A stretch of DNA of 64,000 bases from Streptomyces sp. ISL-98 (GCF_018614055.1 NZ_JAGGPB010000004.1:1-64000), one strand, 5' to 3'. Numbered from the stretch's first letter, positions 25,844 to 34,972 are shown. Numbers and translations are program-made. The notes: generated from the letters alone by a model not told the origin.

Positions 25844-26827
25844 GTGAACGGACACATATGTCCTGAGTGCGGTACGGACAGGGGGTCTGCGTCGGACGAC
25901 GGCAGACCCGGCTGCGAGTGCGCCGAGCGGACGGCGGAGGCGGTGAGGGCGGAGCGGTCGGCGGAAGTGGCCGCGGCGGAGGACTTCAATCCGCTCCGGA
26001 TACGCCCGTACGTCACGCTGGAGGAGCCGGCGACGGGCGAGGTGCCGCCGAGGCCGGTGGAGGTGTACCGCGAGGGCGACGCGGCGGTGACGATGCCGCT
26101 GGGGGTGGTGAGCGGTTCGGGGGCGGAGCCCGGCGCCACGGCGGCGATGGACGCCCTGACCGACCCTGCGAACGACCCCTTCGCCCTTCCTTACCCGTTC
26201 GAGGAGCCGTCCGTACACCCTCGGCAGCGGAGGCGTCCCGCCGCGCTGTGGCTCGCGGTGGGGACGGCGGCGGTGGCCGTGGTGGGCACGGCCGCCTTTG
26301 CGGGCGGGCTGTTCACCGGGGGCGACGAGGAGGAGCGGGCGTTGCCGGACACGGTGACGAGCGCGCCGAGTGCGAGCGACGGCCCGGAGGCGTCCACCTC
26401 GGAGTCCGCGGCGGAATCGAAGTCCCCGTCGGCCTCGGCCTCGGCTTCGACGTCCCCTTCGGCAAGCCCCTCCCCCTCCGCCTCCCTCACTACGAGCGCC
26501 GGCCCCAGCCCCAGCTCGTCACAGCCGGTTAAGGCGACCCCGTCGGCGACGCCTTCCACTGCGCGGGCCACCGGCACGGTGGAGGAGGAGCCGGAAGCGG
26601 GCGGCGTCACGCTGAGCAGGGGCGACAGAGGGCCGGAAGTCGTGGAACTGCAGGACAGGCTGAGCCAGATCTGGCTGTACAGCGGCCCGGAAAACGGTCA
26701 CTTCAGCGACCGCGTGGAGGACTCCGTACGGACGTTCCAGTCGTACATGTCCGTCGAGGGCGACCCCGAGGGCACCTACGGGCCGAACACGCGCCGCGCC
26801 CTTGAGGCACAAACCGAAGAGCCCTGA
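25844..26827 (+). CDS. Membrane protein with extracytoplasmic peptidoglycan-binding domain
   Basis: 327 residues. An N-terminal zinc-ribbon-like patch (CPEC, then CECAER), a disordered acidic region, one membrane helix (ALWLAVGTAAVAVVGTAAFAGG), a Ser/Pro/Thr-rich linker and a C-terminal PG_binding_1 domain: RGDRGPEVVELQDRL...FQSYMSVEGDPEGTYGPNTRRAL. It should tether cytoplasm-facing CxxC elements to the wall. The GTG start has GAGGGAGGGGA upstream. Similar proteins are widespread in Streptomyces; function unknown. Confidence 0.82.
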   Translation: MNGHICPECGTDRGSASDDGRPGCECAERTAEAVRAERSAEVAAAEDFNPLRIRPYVTLEEPATGEVPPRPVEVYREGDAAVTMPLGVVSGSGAEPGATAAMDALTDPANDPFALPYPFEEPSVHPRQRRRPAALWLAVGTAAVAVVGTAAFAGGLFTGGDEEERALPDTVTSAPSASDGPEASTSESAAESKSPSASASASTSPSASPSPSASLTTSAGPSPSSSQPVKATPSATPSTARATGTVEEEPEAGGVTLSRGDRGPEVVELQDRLSQIWLYSGPENGHFSDRVEDSVRTFQSYMSVEGDPEGTYGPNTRRALEAQTEEP

Positions 26828-26873
26828 CCGCCGGCCGCGAGGGGGGCGGGGTGGCGCTGGCCCCAGCGTTTTG

Positions 26874-26936
26874 TATAGTGGTGGAACAAAGTGGCTCCGC
26901 CCGTATTCCCTGACCGGCGGGCGGGGCCGCTTGTTC
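26874..26936 (+). promoter_or_regulatory. Promoter -10 box and long leader hairpin of the HAD gene
   Basis: TATAGT (26874-26879) is a clear -10 box. Right behind it a hairpin spans 26884-26936: GAACAA (26884-26889) with TTGTTC (26931-26936), extended by GGCTCCGCCCG against CGGGCGGGGCC. The stem would start within a few bases of the transcript 5' end, which suggests a 5' cap-like stabiliser or attenuator. Confidence 0.55.
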
Positions 26937-26964
26937 TCTTTCTCCTGCGCTCTGGAGTACGCCG

Positions 26965-27636
26965 ATGCCGGCCACCACCGTTCTGAACGCCCACGCGCTC
27001 CTCCTGGACATGGACGGCACGCTCGTCAACTCCGACGCGGTGGTCGAGCGCGTGTGGCGGCGCTGGGCCGGGGCGCACGGCCTGGACCCTGAGGAGGCCC
27101 TCAAGGTCGTACACGGCCGCCAGGGGTACGCGACCATGGCCGTCCTGCTGCCGGACCGCCCCGTCGAGCAGAACTACGCCGACAACCGCGAGCTCCTCGC
27201 CCAGGAGACCTCCGACGTCGACGGTGTCGTACCGATCGCCGGCGCCCCGGCGTTCATGACCTCCCTGACCGGCCTCTCGTACGCCCTGGTGACGTCGGCG
27301 GACGAGGCGCTGGCCCAGGCACGCATGGCGGCTGCGGGCCTGCCGATACCGCAGGTGCGCGTCACGGCGGAGATGGCGGGCGCGAGCAAGCCGGATCCGG
27401 AGGGCTTCCTGAAGGGCGCGGCGGACCTGGGCCACGACCCGGCGGACTGCGTCGTCTTCGAGGACTCGGAGGCGGGCATCGCGGCCGGCAAGGCGGCCGG
27501 TATGCGCGTGATCGGAGTGGGCCCGCGCGCGGCCGCACACAACCCGACGGCACACGTCGACGACCTGACGCAGGTACGGGTGGAGGCGCTGCCGGACGGG
27601 ACAGTGCGGCTGCATGTGGCGACCCGGGGGGCGTGA
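26965..27636 (+). CDS. HAD-family phosphatase
   Basis: 223 residues. Motif I is DMDGTLVNS with nucleophile D15 and acid D17, motif II VTSAD, motif III GASKPDPEGF, and motif IV VVFEDSEAG. This is the phosphoglycolate/beta-phosphoglucomutase subgroup with a helical cap. It most resembles small sugar-phosphate phosphatases of the DOG1/GPP type; substrate unproven. Start and length fit the family. Confidence 0.88.
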   Translation: MPATTVLNAHALLLDMDGTLVNSDAVVERVWRRWAGAHGLDPEEALKVVHGRQGYATMAVLLPDRPVEQNYADNRELLAQETSDVDGVVPIAGAPAFMTSLTGLSYALVTSADEALAQARMAAAGLPIPQVRVTAEMAGASKPDPEGFLKGAADLGHDPADCVVFEDSEAGIAAGKAAGMRVIGVGPRAAAHNPTAHVDDLTQVRVEALPDGTVRLHVATRGA

Positions 27637-27640
27637 AGCT

Positions 27641-27776
27641 TTCAGCCCGTGGGGCCCCTGGACGCAGTCCTTGGGGGAGTTGAGGACACTCCCCCAGACT
27701 TCGCCCGGGGGGACCCCCAAGGGCGCCCGGGGGCCTGGGGGCTAGCCCACAGTTCGGGAAGGGGCGGGGAGGGGAA
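27641..27776. repeat. Partial second copy of the MITE-like repeat; also a terminator
   Basis: Shares TGGACGCAGTCCTTGGGGGA and the arm TTCGGGAAGGGGCGGGG with the element at 13092-13288 but lacks the left arm. An internal hairpin GGGGGAGT/ACTCCCCC (27673-27680, 27688-27695) lies between the convergent HAD and TMEM165 genes and likely stops both transcripts. Confidence 0.75.
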
Positions 27777-27826
27777 CTGCGCCGCAGGCAACCCGCACCA
27801 CACAACGCACCCGCACCCCGCACCAG

Positions 27827-28408
27827 TCAGCCCGCAGCCGCCTCGTACAGACTGAACCCCGCCAGCGCCAGCATCAGCCCCGCCGCCACCTTCGTAATCA
27901 GCCGCAGCGGCACGTACTTCATCAGCGTGCGCCCGCCCACGATTCCGATTCCCGCCACCGCCCAAAGCGCCAGCACCGCGCCGAAGCCCACCGAAACCGG
28001 GTTGTCGTAACGCGCCGCCAGGGTCGCCGTCATGATCTGGGTGAGGTCGCCGAACTCCGCGACCAGGATCAGCATGAAGCCCGCGCCCGACACCTTCCAG
28101 AAGGACTGATCGGCGGGGGCCTTGACCTCCTCCTCGCCGTCGTCCTTCTTGAAGAGCAGGACCAGCGCGCCCGCGAGGAACAGGACGCCGACGACTGCCT
28201 GCACAAGCCGGTGCGGCAGCAGCGTCAGCACGCTGCCCGCCGCAATGGCCAGCGCCACATGCAGCGCGAAGGCGGCGGCGACGCCCGCGAAGACGTACGA
28301 GGCGCGGTAACGGGTGCCGAGCATGAGACCGGCCAGGGCGGTCTTGTCGGGGAGTTCGGCGAGGAAGACGGTGCCGAAGGTGATCGCCATGACGGTAAAA
28401 CTGATCAT
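27827..28408 (-). CDS. TMEM165/GDT1-family manganese/calcium transporter
   Basis: 193 residues, six or seven helices, with the two hallmark motifs of the family: AELPDKTALA in helix 1 and AEFGDLTQIM in the second half (E-x-G-D-K/T type; the first is E-L-P-D-K-T). Family members move Mn2+ or Ca2+ against H+. A charged cytoplasmic loop (KKDDGEEEVKAPADQ) separates the two repeats. The ATG is at 28408. Its leader, 28409-28630, is strongly structured (see the separate entry). Confidence 0.9.
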   Translation of the reverse strand: MISFTVMAITFGTVFLAELPDKTALAGLMLGTRYRASYVFAGVAAAFALHVALAIAAGSVLTLLPHRLVQAVVGVLFLAGALVLLFKKDDGEEEVKAPADQSFWKVSGAGFMLILVAEFGDLTQIMTATLAARYDNPVSVGFGAVLALWAVAGIGIVGGRTLMKYVPLRLITKVAAGLMLALAGFSLYEAAAG

Positions 28409-28451
28409 GGGGCTGGGGTCCTCAATCGGTCGGGCTGCCCGTACCGAGAGA

Positions 28452-28534
28452 CGAGACCTGCGTGATCGAAATCAGGGGTCGCTTCGGCACGGCAGCGTCG
28501 TAAAAAGACAACAACACTGCGGCCGAAGGTCTCG
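28452..28534 (-). promoter_or_regulatory. Nested hairpin in the TMEM165 leader
   Basis: CGAGACCT (28452-28459) pairs with AGGTCTCG (28527-28534), enclosing CTTCGGC (28482-28488) with GCCGAAG (28522-28528); the two stems overlap by two bases, so they may be alternatives. It sits 44-126 bases upstream of the start. I could not find the conserved blocks of the Mn2+ yybP-ykoY riboswitch. Confidence 0.45.
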
Positions 28535-28630
28535 CTGGCGGACCGAAAGGACCGTAAGGCCCGAAATCATGTCCGCCTCCGGGCGCCGGCTGAGGCGTGC
28601 TCAGCAGTATGTCGACGGTCCGGCGAAGAG

Positions 28631-29452
28631 CTACTCCCCTTCTGCTCCGTACAGGGTACGCGACCGGTACAGCCGCCCCCGCGCCACCAGCTCCAGCACC
28701 ACAGCCACCGCCACCGCCTGAACCGCGAGCAGCGCGACCAGCACGAACAGCTGCACAATCCCCGCGAGCATCGGCGACGCCCCTCCCAGCAGCATGCCGA
28801 CGAACGCGCCCGGCAGGGTGACCAGGCCCACCGTCCTGGTCTGGTCGAGGCCCGGCAGCAGCGCGTCCGACGCGGCGGGGCGGGCGATCTCCAGGCGGGC
28901 CTCGCGGTCCAGCAGGCCGATCGCCATCCCCGCCTCCACCTCCCCGTGGCGCGTCGCCAGCTCGTCGAGTGCCCGGCGCCCGCCCAGCACCGTCGCGGTG
29001 AGCGCGCCGCCGATGAGGATGCCGGTCACGGGGACGAGCGCGATGCCGTCGGGCGGTACGAGCCCGGTCAGCAGGAGCGCGGCGACGACGGGGGCGACGC
29101 CCGCGCCGATCGGCACGGCGGCCCACCACCAGGTCGCGTTGTCGGTGATACGGCGCCCTGCGGTGCGTACGGCGACGGCGTACATCAGCGTCAGGAACGC
29201 GAGCAGCAGCCACCCGGACCGTACGACCCACCCGATCAGGAGGGCCACGGCGACGAGCTGGACGGCGGCGCGCAGGCCCGCGACGGCGACGGCGCGGGAC
29301 CGGCTGCCGCGGCTTCCGTCCTCGGAGAGGCGGGCGAACGCGACCACTGTCACGGCGACCGCGAGCAGCACGGCAAGGACGGCGCCCAGGGTGAAGTTGA
29401 CGGGCAGCAGGACCTGGTCGGCGGCGAGAGGGCGTACAGGCAAGGCGGGCAC
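28631..29452 (-). CDS. FetB/UPF0014-type ABC permease
   Basis: 273 residues with seven or eight hydrophobic helices. AVAGLRAAVQLVAVALLIGWV and RTVGLVTLPGAFVGMLLGGASP are the conserved parts of the YbbM/FetB family, whose E. coli member exports iron with FetA. No ATPase partner is adjacent. The GTG at 29452 is used. Direction and ligand are not visible here. Confidence 0.85.
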   Translation of the reverse strand: MPALPVRPLAADQVLLPVNFTLGAVLAVLLAVAVTVVAFARLSEDGSRGSRSRAVAVAGLRAAVQLVAVALLIGWVVRSGWLLLAFLTLMYAVAVRTAGRRITDNATWWWAAVPIGAGVAPVVAALLLTGLVPPDGIALVPVTGILIGGALTATVLGGRRALDELATRHGEVEAGMAIGLLDREARLEIARPAASDALLPGLDQTRTVGLVTLPGAFVGMLLGGASPMLAGIVQLFVLVALLAVQAVAVAVVLELVARGRLYRSRTLYGAEGE

Positions 29453-29628
29453 CGCCCAACTCTAGAGCGGTGGAGGAACGGTGTCGGGACGCCAGAACAC
29501 TTGATGTGACGTGCTCATGTCGCCACCCTGTTACCTGGCGCCCATCCCCAGGAAACCTGGCGCCGCCACGATGGCCGGGCCCCAACAGGGGCAGTCCGGC
29601 CAAGGCCCCCCACATCAAGGGAGTTCGC

Positions 29629-30273
29629 ATGTCAGGTGTCTACGCGCGTCGAATAGCCGTGCTCACCGCGTCCGCCGCTCTTGCCGGCACCAGCATCCTT
29701 CTCACCTCCCCCACAGCCCAGGCGGCCCCGCCGACCCCCGTGAGCGCCGCCACGGCCCGTACGTACCTCGGCCAACTGACCGAGCGGGCAGAGGGCTCGT
29801 CCACCGGCTACAGCCGGGACAAGTTCCCGCACTGGATCACCCAGTCGGGTGCCTGCAACACCCGTGAGGTCGTACTCAAGCGCGACGGTACGAACGTGCA
29901 GCAGGACTCCAGCTGTGCGGCCGTCAGCGGCAGCTGGTACTCCGAGTACGACGGCGCCACCTGGACCGCCGCGTCCGACCTCGACATCGACCACGTCGTG
30001 GCGCTCGCCGAGGCCTGGCGCTCCGGCGCGAGCAGCTGGACGACCGCCCAGCGGCAGTCCTTCGCCAACGACCTGACGCGCCCGCAGCTCATCGCCGTCA
30101 CCGACAACGTCAACCAGGCCAAGAGCGACCTGGACCCGGCGGAGTGGCTGCCGCCGCGCACCGCCTACCGCTGCATGTACGCCCGGATGTGGGTGCACGT
30201 GAAGCACCACTGGAACCTGACCGTGGACTCCGCCGAGAAGAGCGCGCTTCAGGGCGTCCTCAACAACTGCTGA
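29629..30273 (+). CDS. Secreted HNH/DUF1524-type nuclease
   Basis: 214 residues. A Sec signal peptide (ends near AQA-APP) is followed by a domain with two disulfide candidates (SGACNTRE, DSSCAAV) and the nuclease core DLDIDHVVALAEAW, where D-I-D-H-V holds the catalytic His; the domain ends with DNVNQAKSDLDPAEWLPP, the H-N-H-like second half with asparagine. These secreted GmrSD-C/DUF1524 nucleases are common in Streptomyces and likely scavenge DNA. The ATG at 29629 has a GGGAG site. A direct repeat of ACCTGGCGCC lies upstream. Confidence 0.85.
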   Translation: MSGVYARRIAVLTASAALAGTSILLTSPTAQAAPPTPVSAATARTYLGQLTERAEGSSTGYSRDKFPHWITQSGACNTREVVLKRDGTNVQQDSSCAAVSGSWYSEYDGATWTAASDLDIDHVVALAEAWRSGASSWTTAQRQSFANDLTRPQLIAVTDNVNQAKSDLDPAEWLPPRTAYRCMYARMWVHVKHHWNLTVDSAEKSALQGVLNNC

Positions 30274-30337
30274 CCAGGAACCTCCCCGCCCTCCTCCGTC
30301 GTTCCGTACCCTACGGGGCGACTGAGGAGGGCGATCT

Positions 30338-32044
30338 ATGGCCGGGCTGCGCCTGGGACCACTGCTGCGGCACGTCGACCGCGAGGCCGGTGACGCCGCG
30401 ACCGTATGGGTCGAGGCGGACCGGCCCTGCACGGCGGAGGTGCGGTGCGAGGAGGACGGCGCGGGCGGCTCGTCCCGTACGTTCCAGATCGAGGGCCACC
30501 ACTACGCGCTGGTCACCGTGACGGGGCTGCGCCCGGGCTCCGAGACGGCGTACGAGGTGCTGCTCGACGGGCGCCGGGTGTGGCCGCTCGAAGACTCCCG
30601 CTTCCCCCCGAGCACCATCCGTACACCCTCGATACCTGCTGCCGAGGTGCGCGTCTCCTTCGGCTCCTGCCGGTGGACCGCACCGCCCGCAGGCGAGAGG
30701 GACCCCGTCGGCCCCGACGCCCTGGACACGCTCGCCGCGGGCCTCGCCGCCGACCCGACGGCGGCGCGTCCCGACGTACTGATCCTGCTGGGCGACCAGG
30801 TGTACGCCGACGAGACGTCGAAGGCGACGCGGCGCTGGCTGGCCGCGCGGCGGGATCTGCGGGACCCGCCTGGTGCGGAGGTCGCGGACTACGAGGAGTA
30901 CACCCGGCTCTATTACGAGTCGTGGCTCGACCCCGAGGTCCGCTGGCTGCTGTCCACCGTCCCCAGCTGCATGATCTTCGACGACCATGATGTGATCGAC
31001 GACTGGAACACCAGCGCGTCGTGGCTGTCCGAGATGCGCGCCACGCCCTGGTGGCGGGAGCGGGTGCTCAGCGGCCTGATGTCGTACTGGGTCTATCAGC
31101 ACCTGGGCAATCTCTCCCCGGCCGAGCTGGCGGCGGACGAGCTGTACGCGGCCGTACGGTCCACCCCCGACGGGACGGACGCCCTCCGCCGGTTCTCGGC
31201 GGAAGCCGACGCCGACCCGGCGTGCGCGCGCTGGAGCTACCGCCGCGACTTCGGCCGGGTGCGGCTCCTCATGGTCGATACGCGCGCGGCCCGCGTCCTG
31301 GACGAGGGCAAGCGGGCGATGCTCGACGACGCCGAGGCACAGTGGGTGCACGATCAGGCGCTGGAGGACCCGGGATCGTACGACCACCTCCTCATCGGCA
31401 CCTCCCTGCCGTGGCTGCTGCCGCCGCTCATCCATGACGCGGAGGGGTGGAATGCCGCACTGTGCCGGGGCGAACGCGGCGCGCAGTGGGCGCGTTTCGG
31501 CGAGGACCTGCGCCGTAGGTCGGACCTGGAGCACTGGGCGGCTTTCCCGGCGTCCTTCGAGTGGCTCACCGGGCTGATAGAGAAGGCCGGTTCCGGCCCC
31601 GCTGCCCCGGCCACCATCTGCGTGCTTTCGGGCGATGTGCACCATGCGTACGTCGCCGAGCTGACCTGGCTCAACGGCCGTGCGGAGGCGGGACCGGTGG
31701 CGCGGGTGCTCCAACTGACCTGCTCCCCTGTGCACAACAGAATTCCCCGCTCCATACGCCTCGGTTTCCGTTTCGGCTGGAGCGGAACAGGACGGCGGCT
31801 GGGCCGCTTTCTTGCCCGGCACGGGAGGGTGGATACGCCGCGGATCGACTGGCGCAAGACGTCCGGGCCGTGGTTCGGCAACCAGCTGATGACGCTGACT
31901 CTGCGGGGGCGTACGGCGGCGCTGCGGCTGGACCAGGCGCGGGCCAAGAGGGGCTGGAGCCCGGTCGGGAATGGGGGCAGAAGCCGGGGCGCGGGTGCAC
32001 GGCTCGTGACCGTACTGGAGCGGGACCTTACAGAGGGACCGTGA
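30338..32044 (+). CDS. PhoD-family alkaline phosphatase
   Basis: 568 residues. Metallophosphatase motifs: RVSFGSCRWT, ILLGDQVYADE, FDDHDVIDDWN and the last SGDVHHAYVAEL. It opens with an Ig-like domain (GLRLGPLLRHVD ... ATVWVE) as in PhoD. Unlike classical PhoD there is no Tat signal peptide at this start, so it may be cytoplasmic. It needs Ca2+/Fe3+ in characterised relatives. The stop is followed by three imperfect repeats (32034-32087). Confidence 0.88.
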   Translation: MAGLRLGPLLRHVDREAGDAATVWVEADRPCTAEVRCEEDGAGGSSRTFQIEGHHYALVTVTGLRPGSETAYEVLLDGRRVWPLEDSRFPPSTIRTPSIPAAEVRVSFGSCRWTAPPAGERDPVGPDALDTLAAGLAADPTAARPDVLILLGDQVYADETSKATRRWLAARRDLRDPPGAEVADYEEYTRLYYESWLDPEVRWLLSTVPSCMIFDDHDVIDDWNTSASWLSEMRATPWWRERVLSGLMSYWVYQHLGNLSPAELAADELYAAVRSTPDGTDALRRFSAEADADPACARWSYRRDFGRVRLLMVDTRAARVLDEGKRAMLDDAEAQWVHDQALEDPGSYDHLLIGTSLPWLLPPLIHDAEGWNAALCRGERGAQWARFGEDLRRRSDLEHWAAFPASFEWLTGLIEKAGSGPAAPATICVLSGDVHHAYVAELTWLNGRAEAGPVARVLQLTCSPVHNRIPRSIRLGFRFGWSGTGRRLGRFLARHGRVDTPRIDWRKTSGPWFGNQLMTLTLRGRTAALRLDQARAKRGWSPVGNGGRSRGAGARLVTVLERDLTEGP

Positions 32045-32087
32045 TCTTTTGCAGGGTGACCGTGATCCTCGCAGAGGGACCGTGATC
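32034..32087 (+). repeat. Imperfect tandem repeats after the PhoD gene
   Basis: Three copies of GACCGTGATC about 20 bases apart (ends at 32046, 32067 and 32087), the first overlapping the PhoD stop codon. Units have flanks of the type CAGAGGG. No stem that could terminate transcription is seen. Confidence 0.7.
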
Positions 32088-32113
32088 CTTCCCACAGCGG
32101 ACGAAGATCCTCC

Positions 32114-34126
32114 GTGACAGGGCTACGACTTCCGGCTCTCCCCCGGCATGATGAGCCGGACCCTCCGCTTCCTGCGCCCCACGCCCCGGGAGTCACCGTT
32201 TTGTCCGCAGTACGCCATGCCCTCGCTGTCGTGGGCGCCGGCCCCCGAGGCACCAGCGTGCTCGAAAGGCTCTGTGCCTCCGTGCCCGCGCTGATCCCGG
32301 ACGTCCGGCTGACGGTGCATGTCGTCGACCCGGCGCCGCCGGGTGCGGGCCGGGTCTGGCGGACGGAGCAGCCCGCCGACCTGCTGATGAACACGGTCGC
32401 TTCGCAGGTCACGCTCTTCACCGACGAGAGCGTCGACTGCTCGGGCCCGATACGGCCGGGCCCGAGCCTGTACGAGTGGGCGACGGCGGCAACCCCCCGT
32501 ACCAACGCCACAGCAACGGACGCGGCGCTCGGCCCCGACGACTACCCCACCCGCGCCTGTTACGGCCGCTATCTGGAGTGGGTGTTCCGCCAAGTAGTGC
32601 GGGGCGCCCCCGAGTCGGTGACTGTTCAGGTGCATTCCGCACGGGCCGTACGCCTCCAGGACGCCCCGGACGGCACGCAGAGCCTCGCGCTCGACACCGG
32701 CCTCACGCTGACCGGCCTGAGCGCCGTCGTACTGGCCCAGGGCCATCTGCCGGTGCACCCGGGCAAGTCGGAGTCGCACTTCACCGCGTACGCGGCCCGC
32801 CACGGCCTGCGCCACCTGCCACCCGCGAACCCCGCCGACCTCGACCTCTCCGCCCTCGCACCCGGCGAACCGGTCCTGCTGCGCGGCCTCGGCCTCAACT
32901 TCTTCGACCACATGGCGCTGTTGACATCGGGCCGGGGCGGCACTTTCACGCGCGGCACCGACGGCACCCTCACCTACCGTCCGTCCGGTTGCGAGCCGCG
33001 CCTTTACGCGGGGTCGCGGCGCGGGGTGCCGCACCAGGCGCGCGGCGACAACGCCAAGGGCCCGTACGGCAGGCACACCCCACTGCTCCTGACCCCCACT
33101 ACGATCGCGGCCTTCCGGGCCCGTGCGGACGCGGGTGATCCGCCGGACTTCCTGGCCGAGATATGGCCGCTGGTGGCAAAGGAGGTGGAGACGGTCTACT
33201 ACGAGACGCTGCAAGCGACGCGACTCCGCACCACCGACACCGCCACCACCGCCACCGCCACCGCCTTCCGCGAACGCTTCCTCGCCACGGCACACCACAG
33301 CCCCGAAGAGGCCGCTGTACTGGACGGCTTCGGCATCCCGCACCAGGAACGCTGGTGCTGGAACCTGACCGCCCGCCCGTACACCGGCCGCACCTTCCAA
33401 AGCCCGGCCGGCCACCGCGCCTGGCTCCTGCACCACCTCCGCCGGGACGCGGCGCACGCGGCGCTCGGCAATGTCGCGGGCCCGCGCAAGGCCGCCCTCG
33501 ACGTACTGCGCGACCTGCGCAACGAACTGCGCCGGATAGTGGACCACGCAGGCCTGCCGGGCGCGTCCCGCCGCGACCACCTGGACCGCTGGTACACGCC
33601 GCTCAATGCCTTCCTCTCCATCGGGCCGCCGCGCCGCAGGATCGAGGAGATGACCGCCCTGATCGAGGCGGGCGTACTGGATGTGATCGGTCCGCGCATG
33701 ACGGTAGGGACGGCGGACGGCGCCTTCGTCGCATCGTCACCCGACGTACCGGGCTCGGAAATCACGGCGACGACACTCGTCGAGGCGCGGCTGCCGGAGC
33801 CGGATTTGCGGCGTACGTCCGACGAGCTCCTCGCGAGCCTGCTGAAGACGGGCCAGTGCCGCCCGCACACGGTCGACGGTTACGAGACGGGCGGCCTGGA
33901 CGTAACTCGCCGCCCGTACCACTTGATTGACCACCAGGGCGAGGCACACCCGCACCGCTTCGCCTTCGGGGTGCCGACGGAGGGCGTGCACTGGGTGACG
34001 GCGGCGGGTGCCAGGCCGGGCGTCGACTCGGTGACGCTGACGGACGCGGACGCGGTGGCGCGGGCGGCGCTGCGGGCTACGACGGCAGTACGTACGACCG
34101 AACTCCTGACGTCGTCGCGCCCCTGA
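32114..34126 (+). CDS. FAD/NAD(P)-binding protein
   Basis: 670 residues. A Rossmann FAD-binding start, ALAVVGAGPRGTSVLERL near residue 36, follows a leader rich in proline. LLMNTVASQVTLF and VLAQGH are the family's conserved blocks (PF13454, as in HI0933-like and lysine-N-hydroxylase-like proteins of unknown role). The GTG start at 32114 lacks a strong ribosome site; an internal start near the Rossmann motif is possible. The reaction is unknown; an FAD-dependent oxidation of an amine or thiol would suit the family. Confidence 0.8.
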   Translation: MTGLRLPALPRHDEPDPPLPAPHAPGVTVLSAVRHALAVVGAGPRGTSVLERLCASVPALIPDVRLTVHVVDPAPPGAGRVWRTEQPADLLMNTVASQVTLFTDESVDCSGPIRPGPSLYEWATAATPRTNATATDAALGPDDYPTRACYGRYLEWVFRQVVRGAPESVTVQVHSARAVRLQDAPDGTQSLALDTGLTLTGLSAVVLAQGHLPVHPGKSESHFTAYAARHGLRHLPPANPADLDLSALAPGEPVLLRGLGLNFFDHMALLTSGRGGTFTRGTDGTLTYRPSGCEPRLYAGSRRGVPHQARGDNAKGPYGRHTPLLLTPTTIAAFRARADAGDPPDFLAEIWPLVAKEVETVYYETLQATRLRTTDTATTATATAFRERFLATAHHSPEEAAVLDGFGIPHQERWCWNLTARPYTGRTFQSPAGHRAWLLHHLRRDAAHAALGNVAGPRKAALDVLRDLRNELRRIVDHAGLPGASRRDHLDRWYTPLNAFLSIGPPRRRIEEMTALIEAGVLDVIGPRMTVGTADGAFVASSPDVPGSEITATTLVEARLPEPDLRRTSDELLASLLKTGQCRPHTVDGYETGGLDVTRRPYHLIDHQGEAHPHRFAFGVPTEGVHWVTAAGARPGVDSVTLTDADAVARAALRATTAVRTTELLTSSRP

Positions 34127-34206
34127 CGACCCGTCGCGCCCTCTGACGACTCGTCGCGCCCTTCCCTGACTATCCCTCGCGCCGCTCCCCGACTATTCGT
34201 CGCGCC
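34113..34206. repeat. Degenerate tandem repeats at the end of the FAD gene
   Basis: Five units of CGTCGCGCC (34113, 34132, 34152, 34175 as CCTCGCGCC, and 34198), spaced 19-23 bases, mostly with TGACGA or TGACTA between them. The first unit is within the coding end. Copy number probably varies between strains. Confidence 0.72.
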
Positions 34207-34312
34207 CCTGACGATCTCCGCCGATATGGCAGGCGTACGCTGTATGGCTGTACAGCCGCCCCTGCCGCTCCCCTGCGACGTCGCGGCGTTCTTCACGAAC
34301 CGGGGAGTCACG

Positions 34313-34948
34313 TTGTTCGAAAGTGTGGGGGCGCTGACCGGCAGCCCGTGGATCTATGCGGTGGTAGCGCTCTCCGTGGTCCTGGACGTCTTCCTCCCCG
34401 TCCTCCCCAGCGGAGTCCTGGTCATCACGGCCGCGACAGCCGCTGCCGCGGGCTCGACCACGGCCGCCGGGGCCACCGGCCAGGTCGCGCACCAGGTGCC
34501 CGACATCCTCGCCCTGATGGTGTGCGCGACGACCGCTTCCGTACTGGGCGACCTGGTGGCGTACCGCCTTGCCTGGCGCGGCGGCGAACGTCTGGACCGC
34601 GCCATCGCCCGCTCCCGCCGCCTGACCTCGGCGCAGGAACGTCTCGGCACAGCACTCAGCCGGGGCGGCGGCATCCTCGTAGTCATCGCCCGCTTCGCCC
34701 CGGCCGGCCGCTCGGTGGTCTCCCTGGGCGCGGGCGCGGCCCACCGCAAGGTCAAGGAGTTCCTGCCGTGGTCGGCCCTGGCGGGCATGGCCTGGGCGGG
34801 GTACAGCGTGGGCCTCGGCTACTTCGGCGGGCAGTGGCTGGGTGCGACGTGGCTGGCGGCGGCGGTGTCGGTACTGGCCCTGTTCGGCGCGGGCTCGCTG
34901 GCGGCCCTTTTGGTACGGCGCCCGGCCAGGGTGCCGGTAACCCCGTAA
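34313..34948 (+). CDS. DedA/VTT-family membrane protein
   Basis: 211 residues from the TTG at 34313, which has GGGGAG 5 bases upstream and gives LFESVGALTGSPWIY, as in other Streptomyces DedA proteins. The family motifs are LGDLVAYRLAWRGGE and the amphipathic ARFAPAGRSVVSLGAG, with about four further helices. DedA proteins are lipid scramblase/flippase candidates. ATGs at 34226 and 34244 are in frame but give a poorly hydrophobic, cysteine-containing start. Confidence 0.8.
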   Translation: MFESVGALTGSPWIYAVVALSVVLDVFLPVLPSGVLVITAATAAAAGSTTAAGATGQVAHQVPDILALMVCATTASVLGDLVAYRLAWRGGERLDRAIARSRRLTSAQERLGTALSRGGGILVVIARFAPAGRSVVSLGAGAAHRKVKEFLPWSALAGMAWAGYSVGLGYFGGQWLGATWLAAAVSVLALFGAGSLAALLVRRPARVPVTP

Positions 34949-34972
34949 CCCTTCAGTCGCCTTCGCTTACAC

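Noticed and set aside
28409..28630. yybP-ykoY manganese riboswitch upstream of TMEM165
   Set aside because: The expected conserved internal loops are absent on either strand; only generic stems are seen.
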